41,049 bases of DNA from Acidobacterium sp. (GTDB lineage: Bacteria; Acidobacteriota; Terriglobia; Terriglobales; Acidobacteriaceae). Where the stretch lies: positions 1-41,049 of the forward strand of contig PMSS01000404.1 in assembly GCA_003167515.1 (NCBI GenBank), read 5' to 3'. The position numbers and the translations under genes were made by a program. Below, piece by piece: positions 1-7,119 of the stretch (its first letter is position 1; each line of letters begins with the position of its first letter). The notes beneath the pieces were generated by a model, which worked only from the letters and a program-made list of their open reading frames with translations, searched no databases and was not told the origin of the DNA.

Positions 1-11
1 GCACTCGCGGC

Positions 12-473
12 GTGGGCTGGGACTATGTGCATGTGGCCATCGACGACCACTCCCGCATCGCCTTCTCCCGGATTTATCCCAACGAGAAAGGCCCCTCGGT
101 ATCGGCCTTTTTGCGCGTGGCGGTGGCCGACTATGCCCGCCCCGGCATCCGCATTCGCAGAATCCTGACCGACAACGGGCCGGCTTATCGCTCGCTGGCC
201 TTCGCCCGGGCCTGTACCGAGCTGGGGCTGAAGCATCGCTTCACCCGGCCCTACACGCCGCGCGCCAACGGCAAGGCCGAACGCTTCATCCAGACCGCCC
301 TGCGCGAGTGGGCGTATGCTCGCGCCTACCACTGCTCCGACCACCGCAACCGGGATCTGCTCCCCTGGCGGCATCAATACAACTGGCACAGGCCTCACGC
401 CGGTATCGGCCTGGCCGCTCCCATCAGCCGCTCCGGCCTTGATCGGAACAACCTGTTGAGCCTCCACAATTAG
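12..473 (+). mobile_element. IS481-type transposase, 3' part (integrase core; 5' end outside window)
   Basis: rve-type integrase core: 'VAIDDHSRIAFSRIYPNEKG', 'ILTDNGPAYRS', 'RPYTPRANGKAERFIQTALREWAYARAY', 'WHRPHAGIGLAAPISR'. The ORF is open to the window start. Confidence 0.9.
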
Positions 474-525
474 GGAACACGAAACACGGAACAGGCAATA
501 GGGAATAGGCAACAGGGAAAGCGAG

Positions 526-829
526 TCAGACTTCGTGGTTGTCGAAGAGGAGGATGTCGAGGGAGGCGGAGGGACATCGCGTGTGCGCCGGCTGCCTGGC
601 CTTCGGGGCTGGCGAGGGCCGATTGCATCGCCTGCATCGAGTCGAAGTGCAGCGTTGCGACGAGATGATAAGAGGAGGGGCCGAACGGCGTCATGACTGG
701 GCCACGGCTGATTTCATATTTGCGCAGGCCGGGGACTTTCTTCGCGAGCGAGATGTGGGTTGCGGCGTATTCCTTGTTGAAGGCGGCGGTGTCGTTCGGC
801 GTCTTGTAGAGCACGATCGTTTGGGCCAT
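526..829 (-). pseudogene. EthD-family protein, frameshifted near its C-terminus
   Basis: The N-terminal frame reads MAQTIVLYKTPNDTAAFNKEYAATHISLAKKVPGLRKYEISRGPV (EthD-like). The ORF then runs into junk to 470, while another frame of the same strand encodes ...SLDILLFDNHEV* ending at 526, a typical EthD-type terminus. Confidence 0.65.
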
Positions 830-909
830 TCTGCCACTCCTGTCTGAAGTTCTGCGCCATCATATGCGATTTTCCTCAGGTGCTGGAAGGTCGCTCGGTA
901 TCAGGCGCT

Positions 910-2067
910 TTAGTTAGGGAAGTAGACGGTGATAGTGCCGTCATCGGCGTTGGCGGTGATGATTGCGCTGCGGGGATCGCCGGTGAGGCGGGCGATGGCG
1001 ACGGAGCCCCATCCGCCGGAGATGGGTATGGAGGATGTGGTGAAGCGTCCGTCGGGGCCGCGCTCGTAGAGCATGAGGGTTTTGCTTTCGGCGCAGGCGA
1101 CAGCGATGGCGTGGCGGCCGTTGCCGCGGAGGTCGCCGGCGGCGACGCCGTTAGGACCGCGACAATCGCCGAGGGGAAGCGGGGAACGGGGCGCGGGGTG
1201 GAAGGCGCCGCGGCCATCGCCGCTCAGGATGGTGACGGTGTTCTCCGCGGGGCTGGCAATGTCGCGCTGGTAGGGAATCACGATCAAGTCAGGGGTGCCG
1301 TCGCCGTTGAGGTCGTCGATTGCGACCTGCCACGGTTTTGCGCCTGCGTGGAAGGGCGAGCCCGGGGCGTTGTGGAATCCACCTTTGCCGTCGCCGAGAA
1401 GGATAGAGACAGTGTTGTCGTCGAGGTTGGTGGTGACGATGTCGGGATGGCCGTCGTGGTTGAAGTCGGCGGTGCGGAGGCGCTCGTAGGGGCGGCGGCC
1501 GGTGGGGAAAAAGGCGCCGGGGGTGATGAGGCGGCCCGTGCCGTCGCTGAGGATGAGCTCAATTTGGTCGTGGCCCCAGCTGTCGGTGGCGACGTCGGGC
1601 TTGCCATCGGAGTTGAAGTCGGCGGCGACCACGGCGTGCGGATGCGGATACGAGTGCACATCGACGGGTGAGCCGGGGGCGAGGCGGAAGCTGCCTCGAC
1701 CGTCGCCGAGGAAGACGCGCAGATACGGCGACTGGTGGTTGGCGATGACGAGGTCGGGGTTGCCGTCGTTGTTCATGTCGGCGACGGCGATGTCGTTGGG
1801 GAGATGGCCGGCGGGGAAGGGGGAGCCGGGCGCGGGATGAAATGCGCCGCGGCCGTCTCCCAGGAGCACGGTGATAGTGCCGTCGTCCGCATGGTCGGAG
1901 CCGGCATTGGCGACGATGAGGTCGGGGTTATGGTCGTGGTTAACGTCGGCTACAGCGATCCAGCGAGGGCTGTGACCGGTGGGGATGGTGAGCTGGCGGA
2001 AGCGGGGAGTTTGCGCGTTGAGAGCGGCACAGAGGGAAGCGAAGGCGATGAGAAGGGCAGGACGCAT
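910..2067 (-). CDS. Secreted FG-GAP/VCBS repeat protein
   Basis: Signal peptide MRPALLIAFASLCAALNAQ, then repeated 'VADVNHDHNPDLIVAN...ITVLLGDGRGAFHPAPGSPF' units. The upstream in-frame extension to 2124 is less likely. Confidence 0.85.
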   Translation of the reverse strand: MRPALLIAFASLCAALNAQTPRFRQLTIPTGHSPRWIAVADVNHDHNPDLIVANAGSDHADDGTITVLLGDGRGAFHPAPGSPFPAGHLPNDIAVADMNNDGNPDLVIANHQSPYLRVFLGDGRGSFRLAPGSPVDVHSYPHPHAVVAADFNSDGKPDVATDSWGHDQIELILSDGTGRLITPGAFFPTGRRPYERLRTADFNHDGHPDIVTTNLDDNTVSILLGDGKGGFHNAPGSPFHAGAKPWQVAIDDLNGDGTPDLIVIPYQRDIASPAENTVTILSGDGRGAFHPAPRSPLPLGDCRGPNGVAAGDLRGNGRHAIAVACAESKTLMLYERGPDGRFTTSSIPISGGWGSVAIARLTGDPRSAIITANADDGTITVYFPN

Positions 2068-2197
2068 GCAATGGTCCGTTGGAGACGCACATGGAGGGTA
2101 GCGGATTGCGGGTAGCTGTGCCAATGGTAGGAAGGAGGCTTTTACAATCCGGAGCTTGCCGGGATCGATGACAATGGGGCGGTTGAGGAGGTGTGTG

Positions 2198-2587
2198 ATG
2201 GGGGACGGTTCGGCGAATGGTTCAGTCGGGGAAACTGCAAAAAGAATTCACTGGATTCGGATACTGATTGGTGGATTCTTGGCGGAAGCGTTGCTGATTC
2301 TGATCGTGATTCCGATCAACATGAAGTTCGGCCAGCATCCGTTGCTATATGTAGCGCCCGTGGGATCGCTGGTGACGTGTTTTCTGTTCGGATGGTGGGT
2401 TGGCGGCCGGGTCGAGTCACGGTTTGTCCTGCACGGCGTCCTGGTGGGATTGGTTGCGATGCTGATCTATATCGCGCTGACACGGGCGCAGCCGGAGCAG
2501 TTGGCGTATGTGCTGGCGCACGTACTGAAGTTATTGGGCGGAGCAGCGGGTGGGCTGGTGGCGGGACGGCGGAAATCTGCCGCGTAA
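2198..2587 (+). CDS. Small integral membrane protein (about 4 predicted TM segments), unknown function
   Basis: MGDGSANGSVGETAKRIHWIRILIGGFLAEALLILIVIPI... with hydrophobic segments; ends GGLVAGRRKSAA*. The ORF track starts at 2156; ATG 2198 is an alternative start. Confidence 0.6.
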   Translation: MGDGSANGSVGETAKRIHWIRILIGGFLAEALLILIVIPINMKFGQHPLLYVAPVGSLVTCFLFGWWVGGRVESRFVLHGVLVGLVAMLIYIALTRAQPEQLAYVLAHVLKLLGGAAGGLVAGRRKSAA

Positions 2588-2639
2588 CGCGACTAGTTGC
2601 TTGTCGCAGAGACTTCGTTACCGATCGGAATTTCGCAAA

Positions 2640-2665
2640 CCCACGTCTCAACAGCGAGACGTGGG
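2640..2665. terminator. Perfect 10-bp hairpin, candidate bidirectional terminator or REP-like palindrome
   Basis: CCCACGTCTC-aacagc-GAGACGTGGG, between the convergent genes ending at 2587 (+) and 2740 (-). Confidence 0.45.
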
Positions 2666-2739
2666 GCAGCCATTTTCGTGGCGGTGCTAACGAAATCCCT
2701 GGGACAGGCCGCCAGCGTAATCGGACTAGCGTAAGGCAA

Positions 2740-3633
2740 CTATCTGAGGACTTCGTCGAGGAAGCGGCTTAGCGTGTCGGCGAAGGTCGATTCGGGTGAA
2801 GCGCGGAGGCCGTAATACTGCTTCGGGTAGGGAGCGGCTTCGAAGAGGGCGCGGGTGCGGGACGTATCGCCATGGATGTCGAGGAAGAGGAGCGGGGTGT
2901 GGGAGTGGGCGAGGTCGGGGATGGGGTCGAGTTTGTCGTTTTGGAACAGCCACAGTGGCAAAATGCGGGCTCGGGCGTCAGCGGCGAAGATCTGACGGGC
3001 GGACGGGTTGGGGTCTTCGAGGATGGCTGCGGCGGGGGCGAATTGGGCGGCGAAATGGGCAGCAAAATTGGCTCCTGCACAGTCGCCGAAGACGATGAGA
3101 TCGCGTGTGGGGATGTGGCGGGTGTCGGTGAGGTACGTCCAGGCGGCGATGGAGTCTTCAGTCGCGAGGCGTTCGGTAGGATGGGCGCCGGCGGAGTGGC
3201 CGAATCCGCGGTAGTCGAAGGCGAAAACGTTGATGCCGAGCCCGTGGAGGGTCAGGAGCGCGGGGACACAGTCGGAGAGGGAGCCGCGGGCGCCGTGGAG
3301 ATAGAGGACCGTGGCTGTTACGTATTTCGATCCTGGTTTCGCGGGGACCCACCAGCCGTTGAGTTGGGGTAACCCCGCGTCTGTAACGTCAAAACGGACT
3401 TCTTCATAGGCCATGCCAGCTGAAGCGGGGGTTGAGGTAATGGCGCGGGAGGGGTGGAAGAGCATCTGCCATTGGCCCTGATAGAACAGCAGGCAGAGGG
3501 CGGCGTATCCGCAGAGTGCGGCGGCGAGGAGGGTGAGGGCGAGGGCGGTGAGGAGCCAGCGTGGGCTGATGGTGGGCGGTGGCTCTGCAGAGCTGCCGGT
3601 TTTCTCTGTGGCTTCGGGAGCGCGCTTCGGCAT
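2740..3633 (-). CDS. Alpha/beta hydrolase (membrane-anchored serine aminopeptidase-like)
   Basis: N-terminal TM (LLTALALTLLAAALCGYAALCLLFY), 'VLYLHGARGSLSD', 'FAFDYRGFGHSAG', 'DLIVFGDCAGANFAAHFA', 'TPLLFLDIHGDTSR'. ATG at 3633 begins right after the zinc-ribbon ORF. Confidence 0.8.
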   Translation of the reverse strand: MPKRAPEATEKTGSSAEPPPTISPRWLLTALALTLLAAALCGYAALCLLFYQGQWQMLFHPSRAITSTPASAGMAYEEVRFDVTDAGLPQLNGWWVPAKPGSKYVTATVLYLHGARGSLSDCVPALLTLHGLGINVFAFDYRGFGHSAGAHPTERLATEDSIAAWTYLTDTRHIPTRDLIVFGDCAGANFAAHFAAQFAPAAAILEDPNPSARQIFAADARARILPLWLFQNDKLDPIPDLAHSHTPLLFLDIHGDTSRTRALFEAAPYPKQYYGLRASPESTFADTLSRFLDEVLR

Positions 3634-3637
3634 TGCG

Positions 3638-3814
3638 TCAACCGAATGCGAGCTCGTCGGGGGATTCGAGGGGGGTTCCGCAAAGGCGGCAGATAACGGA
3701 CGAGCAGTCTCCGCAGACGAGAGGGTCGTCGACCGAGCGGGCGCACACGGGGCACCAGAGTTTGATGGTTTGCGGGGCCGGGGGATCCTGGGGCTCCGAT
3801 GAGGGATGAGCCAT
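3638..3814 (-). CDS. 58-aa zinc-ribbon protein with three CxxC motifs
   Basis: Hand translation: MAHPSSEPQDPPAPQTIKLWCPVCARSVDDPLVCGDCSSVICRLCGTPLESPDELAFG*. Not in the ORF track. The ORF-track extension of 2740..3834 uses a different frame here. Confidence 0.75.
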   Translation of the reverse strand: MAHPSSEPQDPPAPQTIKLWCPVCARSVDDPLVCGDCSSVICRLCGTPLESPDELAFG

Positions 3815-3848
3815 TCTGAGTCTGAGGTTAGCACTGACAGGCGAGCGA

Positions 3849-3946
3849 GCGTTTAGCGGAAGGCGTTTAGCAAGAAGCGCTTAGCGAAAGGCGTTTAGCG
3901 AAGGGCGTTTAGCAAAAGATTTTCAGCGAAAAGCTCTTACGAAAAT
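3849..3946. repeat. 14-bp tandem repeat, 5 close copies plus 2 degenerate
   Basis: GCGTTTAGCGGAAG / GCGTTTAGCAAGAA / GCGCTTAGCGAAAG / GCGTTTAGCGAAGG / GCGTTTAGCAAAAG / ATTTTCAGCGAAAA / GCTCTTACGAAAAT, exact 14-bp register. Confidence 0.9.
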
Positions 3947-4232
3947 CGAACGACCAAATGGATAAGTCACGCCCAAGCTGATCGGGAGCCTCATTAACCG
4001 ACTCGCCATGCTTTTTGCACAGGGGAGCGAGGGCCTGGAGGGGGAGCCGGGCACGCGGTTGAGCAATTGAGGGGGCAGGAATTAACAGCGAAGGCACGTG
4101 CCAATCTTTGTTCGGGGCTGTAAGAAAGGAGGTCAATTTGGACGCAGGAGGTTGTTTACTATGCATTAAAGGGCGAGAGTGGGCTTGATTGGAAGCTCTT
4201 TGATCGCCCGAAAGCGGGAGGAAGAGAAAGTT

Positions 4233-5726
4233 ATGGCAACAGCAGGCCTGAAGCGGATGATGCTGTGGGGTGACCTCGAGGGTCGCGATCTGGAAGGGCA
4301 CTGGCTGCTCGGGCGTCTGGCGCGGCCGCTGGGACGGACGGCATGGTTCGAGGCGATGGGAGCGGACGGAATGCCGCTGATGCTGAGCATCACGGAGGCT
4401 CTCAACGATGAGGACGAGCTGCTGGCGCGGCTGGCAGCAGCGGCGGAGATCCAGCACCCGAATGTGGTGGCGATCCGCGAGGCAGGGATCTCGCGTCTGG
4501 ACGACATGCCGGTGGTGGTCGCGGCGATGGAAATGACGGAGGAGAATCTGGCCGATGTGCTGCGCGAGCGGACACTGAGCGCGGCGGAGGGGCGACAGGT
4601 TCTGGATGCGGTGCTGGCGGCATTGACGGCGATGCATGCGCGAGGGCTGGTACACCGGCACATGGACGCGGCGAGCATCCTCGCGATGGACGAGACGATC
4701 AAGGTGCGGAGCGACTGCGTGCAGATCGGCGGCTCGGGGTTTGGCGTGGCGGCTGCGGACGATGTGCGTTGCGCGGCGCGGATGGTGACCCAGGCGGTGA
4801 CGGGTTTCTTCCCGAAAGGAGAGAACGACCCGGTGTTGCAGCTGCTGCCGGAGCCGATGGCGCGGGCGGTGCGGCGGGCGCTGACGGGGAACGCGGGCGC
4901 AACGGAAGTGGCGGCGCTGGCGGGGACTCGTCTGGAACTGATGCGGGATATTGTGAGGGATCTGACCCGCATCGAGCCGCTTTCAAAGACGCTGCTGAAA
5001 GTGGCCGGAGCTTCGGAGGGGGTGGGGGCGAAGGAGAAGACTGCTGTCGAGGAGCCGGCGGGGCAGCGCGAATCGATTGGGGGGGCCAAGCGAATCGCGA
5101 AGAAGAAAGAGTCCAAAGAGAGTGGCTCGTTGCCGCGGATGCTGCCGATGAGGCGTGCGGATGTTCGCGCGCAGGCGGCGTTGTTTGCGGAGCCGTTCAT
5201 GCTGCCCAACGGGCGGCAGCAGGGAGACGGTGCGTGGGCGATGGAGGGCGAGAACCCCGAAGAGGCGCGGTGGCCGGGCGCGCCCTATGTGATTGCCGCG
5301 GTAATCGCGGTGTTGCTGGTGACGGTGTTCACGTTGTATGGCATGATGCGTCTGGAGTCTTCCGGGAGACGAACGGCCGCGCCTGCGACGGCGCCGGCTG
5401 TCGTCGTGGTGTCGCAGGACACGAAGGGTGCGACCGTGAGAGGCGCGGCGGCGAGTTCGATAGCCAGTGCTGCGGCCAGCGCAAGGGGCGAAGGATGGCG
5501 AGTGATCGCCTACACCTTCGATCTTGAGGAACAGGCGCAGCAACAGGCGAAGGCGCTCGCAGAGCGTTATCCGCAACTGGAGCCTCATGTGTTTGCGCTG
5601 AAGGGAGCCGCGCCCTGGATGGTCACGCTGGGTGGTACGATGGGCAGGGCCGAGGCCCTGCTCCTGCGCGATGAGGCGGTTTCACTGGGATTGCCGGGCG
5701 ACACGTACGCGCAGAATTTCCGCTGA
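4233..5726 (+). CDS. Protein-kinase-like pseudokinase with TM segment and C-terminal SPOR-like domain
   Basis: Kinase-fold scaffold ('LLGRLARPLGRTAWFEA', 'HPNVVAIREAG', 'AMHARGLVHRHMDAASILAMDE', 'VQIGGSGFG'), TM 'VIAAVIAVLLVTVFTLYGMM', then 'GEGWRVIAYTFDLEEQAQQQAKALAERYP...WMVTLGGTMGRAEALLLRDEAVSLGL' (SPOR-like). Confidence 0.65.
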   Translation: MATAGLKRMMLWGDLEGRDLEGHWLLGRLARPLGRTAWFEAMGADGMPLMLSITEALNDEDELLARLAAAAEIQHPNVVAIREAGISRLDDMPVVVAAMEMTEENLADVLRERTLSAAEGRQVLDAVLAALTAMHARGLVHRHMDAASILAMDETIKVRSDCVQIGGSGFGVAAADDVRCAARMVTQAVTGFFPKGENDPVLQLLPEPMARAVRRALTGNAGATEVAALAGTRLELMRDIVRDLTRIEPLSKTLLKVAGASEGVGAKEKTAVEEPAGQRESIGGAKRIAKKKESKESGSLPRMLPMRRADVRAQAALFAEPFMLPNGRQQGDGAWAMEGENPEEARWPGAPYVIAAVIAVLLVTVFTLYGMMRLESSGRRTAAPATAPAVVVVSQDTKGATVRGAAASSIASAAASARGEGWRVIAYTFDLEEQAQQQAKALAERYPQLEPHVFALKGAAPWMVTLGGTMGRAEALLLRDEAVSLGLPGDTYAQNFR

Positions 5727-5899
5727 GTCAAGTTGCGCCATCTCCATATACCACATTTTTTCTATTGCGCCCATCGGCGCAACCACAGTAGGATTGCCAG
5801 AAATATTCCCCGGCTGGGCAGCTTAAGTCGGCCAGTTTTACGGTGTTATGCTCGGGCGGGCATTGATCTCTGATTCCCCTCGGGGTCAGCGGAGACGGC

Positions 5900-6283
5900 G
5901 TGGACGGCAGGACTTCGGTACTGATCATCGATGACGATCCCACGCATCTGCGGATCTATGGATGGATCATCGACGCAGCGGGGTATGACGCGTTGCCGGC
6001 GCTGGTGACGGCGGACCGGATCGATTTTCCGCAGGGACGGGTCGACGTGGTGGTGATGGATTATCGGTTGACGGGACAAGTGACAGCGGTCGAGGCTGCC
6101 GAGGAGGCGAAGCAGCGGTATCCGGACGCGCCGATCATTGTGCTGTCGGATGTGTACGACCTGCCTGCGGACATCGAGCCTTATACGCGGGTGTTTGTGA
6201 GGAAGGGAGAGCCGGCGAAGCTGGTGGCCACCCTGGCGCAATTCTCGAAAAAGACGGCGATCTTACCGGGCAGCGTCGCGTAG
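5900..6283 (+). CDS. Response-regulator receiver-domain protein (stand-alone REC)
   Basis: 'SVLIIDDDPTHLRIYGW', phospho-acceptor 'VDVVVMDYRLTG', 'APIIVLSDV', 'RVFVRKGEP'. Confidence 0.8.
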   Translation: MDGRTSVLIIDDDPTHLRIYGWIIDAAGYDALPALVTADRIDFPQGRVDVVVMDYRLTGQVTAVEAAEEAKQRYPDAPIIVLSDVYDLPADIEPYTRVFVRKGEPAKLVATLAQFSKKTAILPGSVA

Positions 6284-6389
6284 CTTTTCTCGGATTGGCT
6301 TTTCGATACAACCCAATAAAAACTTGTATGCATCAGAAAACCGCGCTGCGGCTCATCTCGCCGGTTTTGCCGGAGATCGAGCTTGCTGC

Positions 6390-6415
6390 GACTTTGAATT
6401 CCGACTTTGAATTCC
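6390..6415 (+). repeat. Perfect 13-bp tandem duplication
   Basis: GACTTTGAATTCC|GACTTTGAATTCC. Confidence 0.95.
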
Positions 6416-6510
6416 GTGGGCGATCCTGTGACGTCCGCACTCTGGAGTATGCGAGAACCTGGAAAGAGGGTTCGAAGCGATGCGGCGTGAAGGAAGCGGG
6501 CACGACTGAG

Positions 6511-7119
6511 ATGGCGGTGAGGCGGCAAATGCGGGCGCGATGGGACCGGTGGCGTTCAGTGCCGGCGCTCGTGTCCTTGCTGCTGGCGGGGCTCGTGGCA
6601 GCGCACGCGGCAATGCCGCCGCAGGAAGCCAGGGCGCAGAAGCCATCGCGCGACGATGTGCAGGCGGCGTATCTCTACAACTTCGGAAAATTTGTGCGCT
6701 GGCCGGAGAACGCGGGCCATGGTCCGATCCAGGTTTGCGTCGCAGGGGAAGATTCATTCGGGCAGACGATTGGGCGGCTAACGGCGGGGGAGCAGATCGA
6801 CGGGCGGGCGCTCCAGGTTCGCAGTTTGGACCGGCCGGAAGCAGAGGTGGGATGTGCGATTTTGTTCGTCGGCACGTCGGAGCACGGACGTGAGGACAGC
6901 TTTCTTGCGGCGGCGGCGGGCAAGCCGATTCTGACGGTTGGGGATGGGCCGGATTTCCTGACGCGCGGGGGTATGATCCAGTTCTTTCAGGTTGAGGATC
7001 ACGTCCGCTTTTCGGTGAATCTGGATGCGGCCAACCGGAATGGTGTGGGGCTGAGCTCGGAGCTGCTGAAGGTCGCGGTGAGCGTAAAGGGCAAACCGCA
7101 GGGCGGAGGGGCGCGATGA
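6511..7119 (+). CDS. YfiR family (DUF4154) periplasmic protein
   Basis: Signal peptide, then 'DDVQAAYLYNFGKFVRWPENAGHGPIQVCVAGEDSFG', 'AILFVGTSEHGREDSFLAAAAGKPILTVGDGPDFLTRGGMIQFFQVEDHVRFSVNLDAANRNGVGLSSELLKVA'. Start at ATG 6511 (possibly 6529). Confidence 0.85.
   Translation: MAVRRQMRARWDRWRSVPALVSLLLAGLVAAHAAMPPQEARAQKPSRDDVQAAYLYNFGKFVRWPENAGHGPIQVCVAGEDSFGQTIGRLTAGEQIDGRALQVRSLDRPEAEVGCAILFVGTSEHGREDSFLAAAAGKPILTVGDGPDFLTRGGMIQFFQVEDHVRFSVNLDAANRNGVGLSSELLKVAVSVKGKPQGGGAR

Noticed and set aside
876-2115. Long plus-strand ORFs (880..1671, 1502..1840, 1735..2115)
   Set aside because: Antisense shadow of the GC-rich VCBS repeat gene; repetitive Gly/Val/Asp composition with no independent domain.
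4060-4085. GGGCACGCGGTTGAGCA looked like a sigma-54 promoter
   Set aside because: The spacing between GG and GC elements is off by one and the match is partial.
5754-5782. Rho-independent terminator after the pseudokinase gene
   Set aside because: The T-run precedes rather than follows the hairpin on the plus strand, and the minus strand gives A residues after it.
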